Part shown: piece by piece, positions 26,904 through 35,111 of the stretch
Layout: every line of letters begins with the position of its first letter
How positions within the stretch are numbered: the first letter of the stretch is position 1
Assembly: GCA_905235385.1 (NCBI GenBank)
Contig: CAJOLB010000002.1
Span: forward strand, 1-45,043
Direction of reading: 5' to 3'
DNA length: 45,043 nucleotides
From: an uncultured Alphaproteobacteria bacterium
GTDB taxonomy: Bacteria > Pseudomonadota > Alphaproteobacteria > RF32 > CAG-239
Notes under the pieces: generated by a model
Told to the model about the DNA's origin: nothing
The model's input: only the letters and a program-made list of their open reading frames with translations
The model's database searches: none
Translations under genes and position numbers: made by a program

Positions 26904-27680
26904 TTATTCTTCCACATGCCCATAAGGATTTTGGACCCACGGCGGCGGAGAGTCACGATAACTCGGAAAACGTACGTCCCCACTTGTTATGGGTTTGACC
27001 TCATCTTTATGACGCACCAGCCAAAACGGCTCATGCTCTTCCTGATGGTCAAGCCTTTCGCACCAACGCGTTCGATCATCGTAACTACCGCTATAGCGGA
27101 CTACATCTTTGAGCGCTTCTATCGCAACAGGCTTTTTCTTGAATAAGCCTTTCCAATGAACCTGATAGATACGCTCAAAAAATATTTTCTCCGTAAAGGG
27201 ATGCCCCTTAGCTTCGAAGTGCGTCATCTGCCCATCGAAAAAAAGTTTAATCGTATCGTCCGCACACTTTTCGTATCGCCACAAGGCGCTCATCTCAGCG
27301 GGCACCAGATACACCGTCTTTGACATCACCTGCCAGATGATGTGAATCGTATAGGGCTCATAATCCCAAAGGCGCATTAGATTGCGCGTCTTTGCGTAGA
27401 AAACAAGCTCTCTATCAAATTTTGCCAATTCATCATCTTGCTTTTGAGCATACGGCAGGTAAATGTTGCTCATCGAAAAAAAGCCCATATAAACATCACA
27501 AAGATCACCGAGGTCATAGATGTCTTGATCTGCAATAACCTTTGCAAAAAGCTTTTTTACCTCCTCGAGCGTGAGGTAAGGCCTTGTCGACACTCTTTGG
27601 AAAGTAAGATCATCAAGCTGTGTTACAGCATACCCGAAGGTTCGCTCATCCGTAGATGAAGATAAGTCTACGTAACCCAT
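26904..27680 (-). CDS. Orphan hypothetical protein
   Basis: I do not recognise this 258-residue protein. It is soluble-looking, rich in aromatic and charged residues (LWDYEPYTIHIIWQ, FFERIYQVHWKGLF), with no signal peptide or membrane helix. The end is proline-rich (DSPPPWVQNPYGHVEE). The DNA looks somewhat more GC-rich than its neighbours, a possible sign of transfer. A promoter with consensus -35 lies at 27729-27756, but no Shine-Dalgarno sequence precedes the ATG. A 6-bp inverted repeat (27651-27656 / 27667-27672) sits just inside the start and could hide it. The start codon is therefore uncertain. It is flanked by cmk upstream and a terminator downstream. Confidence 0.65.
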   Translation of the reverse strand: MGYVDLSSSTDERTFGYAVTQLDDLTFQRVSTRPYLTLEEVKKLFAKVIADQDIYDLGDLCDVYMGFFSMSNIYLPYAQKQDDELAKFDRELVFYAKTRNLMRLWDYEPYTIHIIWQVMSKTVYLVPAEMSALWRYEKCADDTIKLFFDGQMTHFEAKGHPFTEKIFFERIYQVHWKGLFKKKPVAIEALKDVVRYSGSYDDRTRWCERLDHQEEHEPFWLVRHKDEVKPITSGDVRFPSYRDSPPPWVQNPYGHVEE

Positions 27681-27728
27681 AAAAATGAAATATTAATAGT
27701 TAAACATATGCTTAGAAATGAGGTTTTA

Positions 27729-27756
27729 AAAATACCATACATTTCTTTTTTGTCAA
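27729..27756 (-). promoter_or_regulatory. Predicted promoter of the orphan gene 26904-27680
   Basis: On the - strand TTGACA (27751-27756), a 16-bp spacer and TATTTT (27729-27734) are present. The sequence around the -35 (AAAAAATACTTGACAA) is shared with the poly-G promoter at 40213-40238. Confidence 0.55.
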
Positions 27757-27773
27757 GTATTTTTTTGACCAGC

Positions 27774-28442
27774 TTATGCCGCTTTTATTTTCTCTTCAAC
27801 GATTTTTAAGACTGCATTGATTTCCGTTTCGGCATCCATGTCCGATGTGTCGATGATTATTGCATCATCAGCCGGTTTCATCGGTGCGGATTTTCGCTCC
27901 GAATCGCGTTTGTCGCGGGCTATCATATCTTCCAAAACCTTTTGATAGGTCGTTTCAATGCCTTTTGTCTCAAATTCTTTAAAACGGCGCATAGCGCGCA
28001 CTTCTGTCGATGCGGTCACAAAAAACTTAATGTCAGCATGCGGACAAACAACCGTGCCGGTATCGCGCCCGTCATAAATCACCCCGTTTGCTTTTGTTCC
28101 GTCTGCAAAAACGGGCGACAAAGCAAAATCCTGCTGCATTTTCAAAAGAACCTGACGCACCGAATTAATTGCCGAAACTTTTGAGGCCGCCTGCCCGCCG
28201 ATATCCGTTCTGAAATCAGGATTTTTTGAGAGTTCCATCATTTTTTCAAATGTCATCTCGCGGGCGATTTTTAGCGCTTCTTCTTCATTTTCGGGATTTA
28301 AGCCATTCATAACCATATCAAGCCCGACAGCACGATAAATCATGCCGGTATCAAAATATGCCAATTTATATTTTAAAGACAATACTTTTGAAACCGTTCC
28401 CTTGCCGGCTGCGGCCGGTCCGTCTATTGTAATAATCATCAT
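27774..28442 (-). CDS. cmk: Cytidylate kinase
   Basis: Cmk phosphorylates CMP and dCMP to the diphosphates. The 222 residues start with the P-loop IDGPAAAGKGT, followed by the YFDTGMIYRAVG segment that binds the nucleotide. They contain VIYDGRDTGTVVCPHADIKFFVTAS (split here as GRDTGTVVCP and KFFVTAS), and the lid region RDKRDSERKSAPMKPA. Two adjacent ATG codons (28442 and 28439) are possible; a GAAGGAAAA ribosome-binding site serves either. In this genome cmk is separated from rpsA, its usual neighbour, by about 4 kb. Confidence 0.95.
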   Translation of the reverse strand: MMIITIDGPAAAGKGTVSKVLSLKYKLAYFDTGMIYRAVGLDMVMNGLNPENEEEALKIAREMTFEKMMELSKNPDFRTDIGGQAASKVSAINSVRQVLLKMQQDFALSPVFADGTKANGVIYDGRDTGTVVCPHADIKFFVTASTEVRAMRRFKEFETKGIETTYQKVLEDMIARDKRDSERKSAPMKPADDAIIIDTSDMDAETEINAVLKIVEEKIKAA

Positions 28443-28490
28443 TTTTCCTTCATTTTTTCACTTTTGTTATTTTTTCATTAACATATCTTT

Positions 28491-28499
28491 TGCTATAAT
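28491..28499 (+). promoter_or_regulatory. Extended -10 promoter of the rsmE unit
   Basis: TGCTATAAT is a perfect extended -10 element (TATAAT at 28494-28499 with TG one base before). The -35 region is T-rich without a clear match. The leader to the rsmE ATG would be about 31 nt. Confidence 0.6.
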
Positions 28500-28536
28500 A
28501 CAGTTAAGTTTTCAACTTATACAGAATTTTTAAACC

Positions 28537-29268
28537 ATGAGCAAAAAAAACCGCATTCGTCTGATGGCATATACCCCCCTTCAAAGCGGCGGAATATATG
28601 AAACAACAGAGCCTCAAGCACACTATCTTAAAGATGTGATGCGCTTAAAGGTCGGTGATGATGTTTTTCTTTTTGACGGCATTAACGGCGAATTTTCGGC
28701 AAACATTGCTCAGATAAACAAAAAGTCCGTTATCTTGAATATTAACCAAAAGGTTGCCGATTTTCAAAAGTCTCCAGATGTTTGGCTTTTGTTTGCCCCT
28801 TTAAAAAAAGACAACACCGATATTGTCATTCAAAAATCGGTTGAACTCGGCGTTTCAAAAATCATTCCCGTTCAAACGGAATATACCTCAAATGCGGGCA
28901 TAAAACTTGAGCGTATGCGCGCTCAGGTCATTGAAGCTGCCGAACAATCAAGGCGGACTGATTTGCCTGAAATTTTATCACCCATTACTTTAGAAAAACT
29001 CTTGGAAAAATGGGATAAAAAAAGAACTTTGGTTTATCTTAACGAAACGGGAGCTGGTCAATCTTTTATTGATGCTTCAAAAAAAATGTCTGCACCTGTT
29101 GCTTTTTTGGTCGGTCCCGAAGGGGGATTTTCTTTAGAAGAATTTGAAATGCTTAAAAGTTTGCCTTATACTTTAAGTTTGGCGCTCGGGCCGCGGATTT
29201 TGCGTGCAGAAACGGCTTGCCTTGCTGCGCTTTCGTGTTGGCAGGCTTTTTGCGGTGATTGGAAATAA
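28537..29268 (+). CDS. rsmE: 16S rRNA (uracil-1498-N3)-methyltransferase
   Basis: RsmE methylates U1498 of 16S rRNA in the assembled 30S subunit. The 243 residues have an N-terminal PUA-like part (QAHYLKDVMRLKVGDDVFLFDG). The C-terminal SPOUT domain carries the family marks KSVELGVSKIIPVQTEYT, EAAEQSRRTDLPEI, LVGPEGGFSLEEFE and LALGPRILRAETA, the knot that binds SAM. It is first in a tight unit with a response regulator (12 bp later) and the RquA-like gene (9 bp after that). Confidence 0.94.
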   Translation: MSKKNRIRLMAYTPLQSGGIYETTEPQAHYLKDVMRLKVGDDVFLFDGINGEFSANIAQINKKSVILNINQKVADFQKSPDVWLLFAPLKKDNTDIVIQKSVELGVSKIIPVQTEYTSNAGIKLERMRAQVIEAAEQSRRTDLPEILSPITLEKLLEKWDKKRTLVYLNETGAGQSFIDASKKMSAPVAFLVGPEGGFSLEEFEMLKSLPYTLSLALGPRILRAETACLAALSCWQAFCGDWK

Positions 29269-29280
29269 AGGAGAACAAAT

Positions 29281-29967
29281 ATGGATATACTTATTGCCGA
29301 CGATCATGAACTCTTTTTACAAGGACTTCAATTTGTTTTGCAATCACATTTTGAGGATACAAACATTACAGCCGTTAAAAATTATACCGAACTTTTTAAT
29401 ACCCTTCAAAACCATCATTTTGATTTGATTATGACTGATTTGGCTATGCCGGGGGCGAATCCTTTGGATGCCTTAAATAAAATGCATTCTCTTCTTAAAG
29501 ACACACCGATTATTGTTATTTCGGCCGTTTTTGACAAAGAGATTGTTGAAAAAACAATTGAGATCGGTGTTTCGGGGTATATCCCGAAATCTTCATCTAA
29601 CGATTTAATGTTGTCGGCTATCCATTTGGTTTTGGCCGGCGGTGTTTATATTCCTAAAGAACTTTTGGATGAAGCCGCCACAAATCAAGAATTGACTTCC
29701 GAACTTGCCAAACTTAAGGAATTAGCTCAGCCCCAATCGCCCAAAAGCAAAGATAAAAAGCTTACACCCCGACAGATTGACGTTATCAGAGGAATCGCTA
29801 AAGGTTTGCCCAATAAGTTGATTGCTTATGAGCTCGGGCTGACTGAAGGAACCGTTAAGGTTCATATGACTGTTATCTTAAAAACACTCGGCGTTCTTAA
29901 CCGAACAGCCGCTGTGATGGAAGCCGTTAAGAAAGGTTATATTACAAAAGAAGAAGCCGGATTATAG
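29281..29967 (+). CDS. NarL/LuxR-family response regulator
   Basis: The 228 residues have a receiver domain (2-118) with the acidic pair at D7/D8, phospho-acceptor D53 (LIMTDLAMPG) and the switch lysine in GYIPKSSS. A linker and a LuxR-type HTH follow (about 160-225; LTPRQIDVIRGIAKGL, then LTEGTVKVHMTVILKTLGV). It is thus a DNA-binding two-component regulator. No histidine kinase is in the window, so it is an orphan here. A strong AAGGAGAAC ribosome-binding site is present. Its tight position directly before the RquA-like gene raises the possibility that it controls a respiratory or redox switch, but this is inference. Confidence 0.92.
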   Translation: MDILIADDHELFLQGLQFVLQSHFEDTNITAVKNYTELFNTLQNHHFDLIMTDLAMPGANPLDALNKMHSLLKDTPIIVISAVFDKEIVEKTIEIGVSGYIPKSSSNDLMLSAIHLVLAGGVYIPKELLDEAATNQELTSELAKLKELAQPQSPKSKDKKLTPRQIDVIRGIAKGLPNKLIAYELGLTEGTVKVHMTVILKTLGVLNRTAAVMEAVKKGYITKEEAGL

Positions 29968-29976
29968 GAGAAAAAG

Positions 29977-30714
29977 ATGCCCAACATCAAAGCCAATGTC
30001 GTTAAAAACTCTAAAATTGTTAAAGAACCGCCTTATTTGCGTGAGCTATATGCTTTTATTTACAAAAATAAAAGTATGTCGCGTTTTTTAGATGATGAAC
30101 GCATTCAGTCTCTTTTGAGCTTAGGTGCGAAAAAAGTTTTGATTGAAGATTTGCTCGAAGATGTCGGCACAAACAGTTCTGTTTTGCAAATCGGCTGTAC
30201 TTTCGGCTCTCAGATGCAAAAAACAGCCGACAAAATCGGGAGATACGGCTCATATGTTGTGGCAGATGCTTTGCCCGCTCAAATTGAGCGTTGCAGAGAA
30301 CAGCTGATTGATAAAAAGATAGATTTTGAGGTTATGGATGCCAGAAAACCTTTCAGCGCTAAATATGACACCGTGATTTGTTTTATGCTTTTGCATGAAT
30401 TGCCTGAAACATCGCGCGAAAAGGTTGTTAACAATGCTCTTGATGCCGTAAAAGAAGGCGGAAAAGCCATATTTATCGATTATAACATGCCTTCAAAATA
30501 CAATCTTTTAAGATTTTTCATGAAACCGTTCAACAGGCTCTATTTTCCTTTTACCGAAAATCTGTGGTATAAGCAAATCAGAGCTTATGCGCGCAAAGAA
30601 AATCATTTTGCGTGGTATAAAAAAACATACCGTGCAAAAATGTTTCAGAAAGTTGTTGCTCTCAGAAAGGTTGCTGATGAGAAAAAACCTGAAACAAAAC
30701 CGAGTTTTTATTAA
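29977..30714 (+). CDS. rquA: RquA-like rhodoquinone biosynthesis protein (methyltransferase fold)
   Basis: RquA converts ubiquinone to rhodoquinone, the low-potential quinone used for anaerobic fumarate reduction. It has a SAM-methyltransferase fold but transfers an amino group. The 245 residues show the RquA-type layout: PPYLRELYAFIY at the start, a motif I without the normal GxGxG (VLQIGCTFGSQ), VVADALPAQIERCREQL, then CFMLLHELPETSREKVVNNAL and IFIDYNMPSKYNLLRFFMKP. The FMLLHELP and DYNMP elements are what separate it from UbiE/UbiG methyltransferases. A TAGGAG ribosome-binding site precedes the ATG, 9 bp after the response regulator. It could instead be a related methyltransferase of unknown substrate. 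Confidence 0.7.
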   Translation: MPNIKANVVKNSKIVKEPPYLRELYAFIYKNKSMSRFLDDERIQSLLSLGAKKVLIEDLLEDVGTNSSVLQIGCTFGSQMQKTADKIGRYGSYVVADALPAQIERCREQLIDKKIDFEVMDARKPFSAKYDTVICFMLLHELPETSREKVVNNALDAVKEGGKAIFIDYNMPSKYNLLRFFMKPFNRLYFPFTENLWYKQIRAYARKENHFAWYKKTYRAKMFQKVVALRKVADEKKPETKPSFY

Positions 30715-30751
30715 TTTTTTATGACGTTTTTAGGAAAAAATATCTTTTAAG

Positions 30752-30780
30752 TTGAAATGCTCAATAAAACATGTTAGAAT
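30752..30780 (+). promoter_or_regulatory. Predicted promoter of the Cys-rich secreted protein gene
   Basis: TTGAAA (30752-30757), a 17-bp spacer and TAGAAT (30775-30780) are present. It overlaps the in-frame ATG at 30771, which supports a later start. Confidence 0.65.
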
Positions 30781-30815
30781 ATTTTAGATATATCGCGATA
30801 ATGGGGGCTCAGGCC

Positions 30816-32786
30816 ATGAGGTTATTTTTATTTTTAATGTTTTTTGCCTTTTCTGTTCAAGCTCAAACACAAACAGGCGGGCAGACTTTAATCGGCGGAA
30901 ATTCAAATCCGTTCTCCGTTTCAAATTTGCTCAAACGTATTGGTATTTCCCCGCTTACAAATGAGCCCGAAGAGTTTTGTCTTCAAAACAATATTGATAA
31001 TTGTGCTTTGCTCGGCTATACGGAAACAGAATGTCCCGACGGCAACGGTTTGGCTTGTCCTTTTGATTCAAGCAAATTGAATTGTTCAATTTGGAAATGT
31101 TCTGATTTGAATTTGTATGATATTCAGCCGGAGCTGACCGAATGCGTGCTTGCTGATGATGTTCTCTCGACTTACGGAATTGCTTGTCTCAGATGCCAAT
31201 GTGAGTCCGGTGCTATTGATTTATTGGGTTGCGAAGGAAAAGTTGATAACCTTTTAAATCAGGCTTCGCACTGCGTTGAATGGGGATATGTCCATTTGCT
31301 GACCGATTGTGCCGATTATATTCCCTGCCCCTCAGATCTTAATCAGGTGCGCTGTCTGCACACATCTTTATGCGAAGAAACGGTTTGTAAAAACACAACA
31401 ACCGTTCCGGCACATGCCATACCGACTTATACAAACATGACAAACTGCTCTTGCGGCGGCGAGAGACAGGTTATCACTTCTTGGACCTGTCAAGACGGCT
31501 ATCTTAAAGAGGGAGATTCTTGTGTTGCGGCGTCTTGCCAAGTCGGCGAATATGAAGGTCCGTCTACAACGCTTACCGGCATTGATGCCTCTTCCTATAA
31601 TCTTCAAGATTGTTACAATCAGTATTCTGACCGTCCGGGCGCAACGGGCGCAGGTTGGGTTAAAACCGATCCTCAAGATCGCGGTTTGAAAAACAAACTT
31701 TGCTATACATGCGCTTGCCAAATTTCAGCTTCTGTTTGCCCCTATACTGACGGCGCAGGCAACAACATCGGCGCTTACGGTAAAGGCGAAGATGCTTGTT
31801 GCGATGCTCTCTATGATGCGAGCGGAAACATTCAAACCGGTGCGCACTATCAAAGATGCGTGCGTAAATGTCCGTCTGACGTTTTTGTTCCGGAACACGC
31901 TGTTGCGACGATGTCCGAATGCGAGGCTTGCGGCGAAACAACGCAATATATTTCAAGTTGGTATTGCCCTGCTTCCGAAGGTTATAAACTCAGCGAAAAC
32001 GGCACAGCTTGTGATATTTTACAATGTCCTGTTCCTGAAAACGGCAACTACTATGACCTGAACTACAACTCTGAGTCTGATTGTTACAAGATCAATGCCG
32101 TCACACGTATCAATGAACAAGGCGGATTAGATGTTGTGGCTTATACGGAAGGTTGGGAATATATTCCAACTTCAGACTACAGCAGCAACGGACAACCCTG
32201 CCATACCTGCAGATGTACGTTAGAGGCCAATGATCCTTTGTATAAGTGGACTGTTACCGATTCAGATAACCAATCCGATGCAGAGCTTGTCGGTTTGGGA
32301 TGTAACGGCAAATACAAGTCATGCAATGTTGCTAACACACAATATGTCAAACCTTTGCCGACACACGTTTCGGAATACAACTCAAGACAAATTTGCGGTG
32401 AAACATATTATCAACTTCAAAAATGCGAAGAAGGTTATCATATTGCCGAAAACAACAAAGAATGTTTAAGAAATGATTGCTCTGACTATCCGATTGCGGA
32501 AGGCAACTGCCCTCAATTCGCTGAATGCGAAAGCTCTTGCACAAAGGGCGATGTCTCAAGTTCCGGCGGTTATATTACATTCTATAAGATTGACAGATGC
32601 TTTGACGATGTTTCAAACAACATTCACTACAAGAAAAAATATAACGCTCAAGGTTATGCTATCGGGTGTTGCGCAGAAACATGTCCGGAGGGCTATGAGC
32701 TCAACAAGACATGCGGCGCAGGACAACAAACCGATGAAGTTCAAAACGGCTGCGGCGAAACCTGCACAAAGTGCTTGGCTGATTAG
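30816..32786 (+). CDS. Large Cys-rich secreted modular protein
   Basis: From the ATG at 30816 the 656 residues begin with a signal peptide (MRLFLFLMFFAFSVQA, cleavage before QTQTGG) and continue as a Cys-dense protein with no membrane anchor. Three related blocks of about 150 residues can be seen, each with a C-x-C-G-[EG] turn and a W/Y-x-C-x..GY segment: CSCGGERQVITSWTCQDGY, CEACGETTQYISSWYCPAS and ICGETYYQLQKCEEGY. Near the end the NDCSDYPIAEGNC segment resembles the SDCSDYP modules of the autotransporter at 6640-11539. A GGGGG stretch acts as ribosome-binding site. Many disulfides imply export. No enzyme motif is seen; a surface or binding role is inferred. Confidence 0.75.
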   Translation: MRLFLFLMFFAFSVQAQTQTGGQTLIGGNSNPFSVSNLLKRIGISPLTNEPEEFCLQNNIDNCALLGYTETECPDGNGLACPFDSSKLNCSIWKCSDLNLYDIQPELTECVLADDVLSTYGIACLRCQCESGAIDLLGCEGKVDNLLNQASHCVEWGYVHLLTDCADYIPCPSDLNQVRCLHTSLCEETVCKNTTTVPAHAIPTYTNMTNCSCGGERQVITSWTCQDGYLKEGDSCVAASCQVGEYEGPSTTLTGIDASSYNLQDCYNQYSDRPGATGAGWVKTDPQDRGLKNKLCYTCACQISASVCPYTDGAGNNIGAYGKGEDACCDALYDASGNIQTGAHYQRCVRKCPSDVFVPEHAVATMSECEACGETTQYISSWYCPASEGYKLSENGTACDILQCPVPENGNYYDLNYNSESDCYKINAVTRINEQGGLDVVAYTEGWEYIPTSDYSSNGQPCHTCRCTLEANDPLYKWTVTDSDNQSDAELVGLGCNGKYKSCNVANTQYVKPLPTHVSEYNSRQICGETYYQLQKCEEGYHIAENNKECLRNDCSDYPIAEGNCPQFAECESSCTKGDVSSSGGYITFYKIDRCFDDVSNNIHYKKKYNAQGYAIGCCAETCPEGYELNKTCGAGQQTDEVQNGCGETCTKCLAD

Positions 32787-32799
32787 CAAACGCTTATCT

Positions 32800-32838
32800 T
32801 AAAAAAAACGGCCTTATGATTTAAGGTCGTTTTTTTTA
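32800..32838. terminator. Bidirectional terminator between the Cys-rich gene and deoC
   Basis: A 9-bp stem with one G-U pair (32808-32816 with 32822-32830; ACGGCCTTA / TAAGGTCGT) and a 5-nt loop is flanked by eight A on the left and eight T on the right. Confidence 0.85.
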
Positions 32839-33492
32839 TTAGTCTGAAACGATTTGAACGCCGGAGCTCGTTCCGAGCCTGTCTGCCCCTGCCCTTATCA
32901 GCTCTTCGGCCTTTTGCCTGTCTCTGATGCCGCCTGAGGCTTTCACTTTCAGCCCGTAGGGTTTTACAAGCTCTGCCATTTTTTTAACATCTTCTTCTTT
33001 TGCGCCAACACCATTTTTAACAAAGCCCGTTGACGTTTTTACAAAATCAGCTTTGGCTTCAATACACAGGATACACGCTTTTTCAATTTCGTCTGAAGAG
33101 AGCAGGTCTGTTTCTAAAATAACCTTTAGCGGCACTTTTCCGCAGGCTTTTTTAACTTCTTCGATATCTTCCAAAACATAATCCCATTCTTTGTTCTTTA
33201 TCGCCGACACATTAATGACCATATCAATTTCGTCAGCCCCGTCTTCTACGGCTTTTTGGGCCTCAAAAGCCTTAACCTGCGTCAAATTTGCCCCTAACGG
33301 AAAACCGACAACCGTTACAATCTTAATGTTTGTTCCTAAAAGATATTCTTTTGCATACTTGACATATGCCGGATTGATACAAACACCTAAAAAACCATAT
33401 TTTTTTGCCTCATCAAAAAGCTTTATAAAATCTGCTTTAACGGCATCTTGTTTTAAGAGCGTATGTTCAATATATTTTGAAAAGTCTTCCAT
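32839..33492 (-). CDS. deoC: Deoxyribose-phosphate aldolase
   Basis: DeoC splits 2-deoxyribose-5-phosphate into acetaldehyde and glyceraldehyde-3-phosphate, feeding deoxynucleoside carbon into glycolysis. The 217-residue TIM barrel has the Schiff-base lysine K152 in VKTSTGF, the relay pair D90 (DEIDMVINV) and K184 (LKVKASGGIRD), and ETDLL. The ATG at 33492 is chosen because an AGGAAATTGAT ribosome-binding site precedes it; a longer frame to 33522 would overlap the cyclophilin gene. It is last in a - strand run whose other members (cyclophilin, ATP-grasp cassette) have no known link to nucleoside use. Confidence 0.95.
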   Translation of the reverse strand: MEDFSKYIEHTLLKQDAVKADFIKLFDEAKKYGFLGVCINPAYVKYAKEYLLGTNIKIVTVVGFPLGANLTQVKAFEAQKAVEDGADEIDMVINVSAIKNKEWDYVLEDIEEVKKACGKVPLKVILETDLLSSDEIEKACILCIEAKADFVKTSTGFVKNGVGAKEEDVKKMAELVKPYGLKVKASGGIRDRQKAEELIRAGADRLGTSSGVQIVSD

Positions 33493-33508
33493 ATCAATTT
33501 CCTGTTTT

Positions 33509-34114
33509 TTATAGGTCGGCAATCACATCCATGCTGACAATGATGTCCGGATTTTCAACCATTCCGTTATATCCGCCGCCTTTTTTGATGTTGTCAACAT
33601 ACTCCATGCCTGATGTTACTTCGCCCCAAACGGTATATTGTCCGTTAAGCCATGGCGCATCGGCAAAACAAATAAAAAATTGGCTGTCTGCCGAATCCGG
33701 ATCCATCGCGCGCGCCATTGAGACTGTTCCGCGCTTGTGCTCTTTTTTATTAAATTCAGCCTTAAGCTTTTTACCGCTGCCACCCGTTCCGGTGCCTAAA
33801 GGGCAACCTGTCTGAGCCATAAAGCCCTCAATTACCCTATGAAATTTCAGGCCGTTATAAAAACCTTGGCGAACAAGTTCTTTAATGCGCTTAACGTGCA
33901 AGGGCGCCACATCTTCATACATTTCAATCACGACATCGCCGTCCTTGAGTTTTAAGACAATTGCATTTTCCGGATCTTTGACCTTATATGAATGTTTGAT
34001 TTTTTTGGCACGCGTTTCACTCATCGAAAGTTTTTCCGTATGCGCCTCTTCAATGTTTTTTGTTTCTGTTTTTCCAAGATTCTTTGTTTCCGTTTTCTTT
34101 AACAATTCAGCCAT
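33509..34114 (-). CDS. Cyclophilin-type peptidyl-prolyl isomerase
   Basis: The 201 residues contain a compact cyclophilin domain (about 48-200) with the active-site arginine R93 in FHRVI, FMAQ at 98-101, the MDPDSADSQFFICFAD segment and WLNGQYTVWGEV. The insert GTGTGGSGKKLKAEF is typical of bacterial cyclophilins. There is no signal peptide, so it is cytoplasmic. The first 45 residues are a charged extension with a small internal repeat (KKTETKNLG / KTETKNIEE) not found in simple cyclophilins. A GAGGAAAAA ribosome-binding site precedes it. It is placed between the ATP-grasp gene and deoC. Confidence 0.92.
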   Translation of the reverse strand: MAELLKKTETKNLGKTETKNIEEAHTEKLSMSETRAKKIKHSYKVKDPENAIVLKLKDGDVVIEMYEDVAPLHVKRIKELVRQGFYNGLKFHRVIEGFMAQTGCPLGTGTGGSGKKLKAEFNKKEHKRGTVSMARAMDPDSADSQFFICFADAPWLNGQYTVWGEVTSGMEYVDNIKKGGGYNGMVENPDIIVSMDVIADL

Positions 34115-34166
34115 TTCTTTTTCCTCTTTTTTTAAATGTTAACTCTGCTTTTCATTTAGGTTTTGA

Positions 34167-35111
34167 TTATTCGTTATTCAAGATGAAATTTATTCTTTCT
34201 TCGGGCGAAAGGTTTTTGGGGTAGTTCTTTTCGATGTTTTTTATTGCTTTAACAAGCCCCGAAGAATTGGCTATTTGAATGGCAAGACCGGGCCTTGCGT
34301 TTAACTCAAGCATCATCGGACCTTTTTGTTTATCTAAAACAATATCTGCGCCTAAATAGCCCAAGCCTGTCATTTCATAGGCTTTTGCGCCAATTAAAAG
34401 ATGTTCTTTCCACATAGGTACGGCAAGCGTTTTTAAGTCAGCTTTTGTGTCGGGATGAAGCGTTATCGGTTTGTTGTGCATTACTGCCGTTAAGGTTTTC
34501 CCTGTTTTGATATCAAGACCGACGCCCACGGCGCCTTGGTGCAAGTTTGCGCGCCCGCCTGATTCTGACGTGGCCAAGCGCGTCATTGCCATCGCCGGAT
34601 AGCCTTTATAGACAATAATTCTGACATCAGGCACACCTTGATAGCTGAATTTTTCAAAAACATTGCTGAAATGAACCATCTCTTCAATAAGCGCCGTATC
34701 ATATTGACCGCCGAGGCTGTATAAACCGCTCAAAATGTTTGAAATGTGCTGATAAACCTGATTGTAACTCAAAACTTTCTCAGATGCCGTTATAAAGTGT
34801 TCACCATCCCATTTTTTGATGACAAGAACGCCTTTTCCACCACTTCCGTGAGCCGGTTTAATCACAAATTCAGGCCACCCTTGAACCATTTGTCGAAAAT
34901 TTTTTACCTCGTGCTGATATTCAATCAGGGCTATTTTTTGGGTTGTATTAATTCCTGCCTTAATTGCAAGCTCTTTTGTTTTGACCTTATCATCAACAAG
35001 CGGGTATAAGTTGCGCCTGTTTAATGCCGAAATAAACTTATAGTTTCGGGCATTCATTCCAAGAATGCCGAGTGCTTTGAGTCGTTTGGCTATTTTGAAG
35101 ACTTCAAACAT
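34167..35111 (-). CDS. RimK-related ATP-grasp ligase (alpha-L-glutamate ligase-like)
   Basis: ATP-grasp enzymes join a carboxyl group to an amine through an acyl-phosphate. The 314 residues show the nucleotide-binding FVIKPAHGSGGKGVLV (82-97), LIEEMV (141-146), PDVRIIVYKGYP (161-172) and the metal ligands D256, E269 and N271 (ADIVLD, MLELNARPGL). The HGSGGKG glycine loop and GGRANLHQGAVGVGLD mark the alpha-L-glutamate-ligase-like family that travels with 7TM inactive transglutaminases and retropepsin-like proteins. The ATG overlaps the stop of the 7TM gene by one base. The substrate is unknown; peptide tagging or synthesis of a small envelope peptide is inferred from the family context. Confidence 0.85.
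   Translation of the reverse strand: MFEVFKIAKRLKALGILGMNARNYKFISALNRRNLYPLVDDKVKTKELAIKAGINTTQKIALIEYQHEVKNFRQMVQGWPEFVIKPAHGSGGKGVLVIKKWDGEHFITASEKVLSYNQVYQHISNILSGLYSLGGQYDTALIEEMVHFSNVFEKFSYQGVPDVRIIVYKGYPAMAMTRLATSESGGRANLHQGAVGVGLDIKTGKTLTAVMHNKPITLHPDTKADLKTLAVPMWKEHLLIGAKAYEMTGLGYLGADIVLDKQKGPMMLELNARPGLAIQIANSSGLVKAIKNIEKNYPKNLSPEERINFILNNE

Noticed and set aside
27750-27771. Hairpin GTCAA/TTGAC as terminator of cmk
   Set aside because: The stem is only 5 bp, and on the - strand it is followed by A rather than U. It overlaps a consensus -35 instead.
30771-30815. Earlier start for the Cys-rich protein
   Set aside because: The ATG at 30771 lies between the -35 and -10 of a good promoter, so it would not be transcribed.
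34167-35111. Naming the ATP-grasp gene rimK (ribosomal protein S6 modification)
   Set aside because: Only the ATP-grasp core is shared. Gene context and length fit the transglutaminase-associated ligase family instead.
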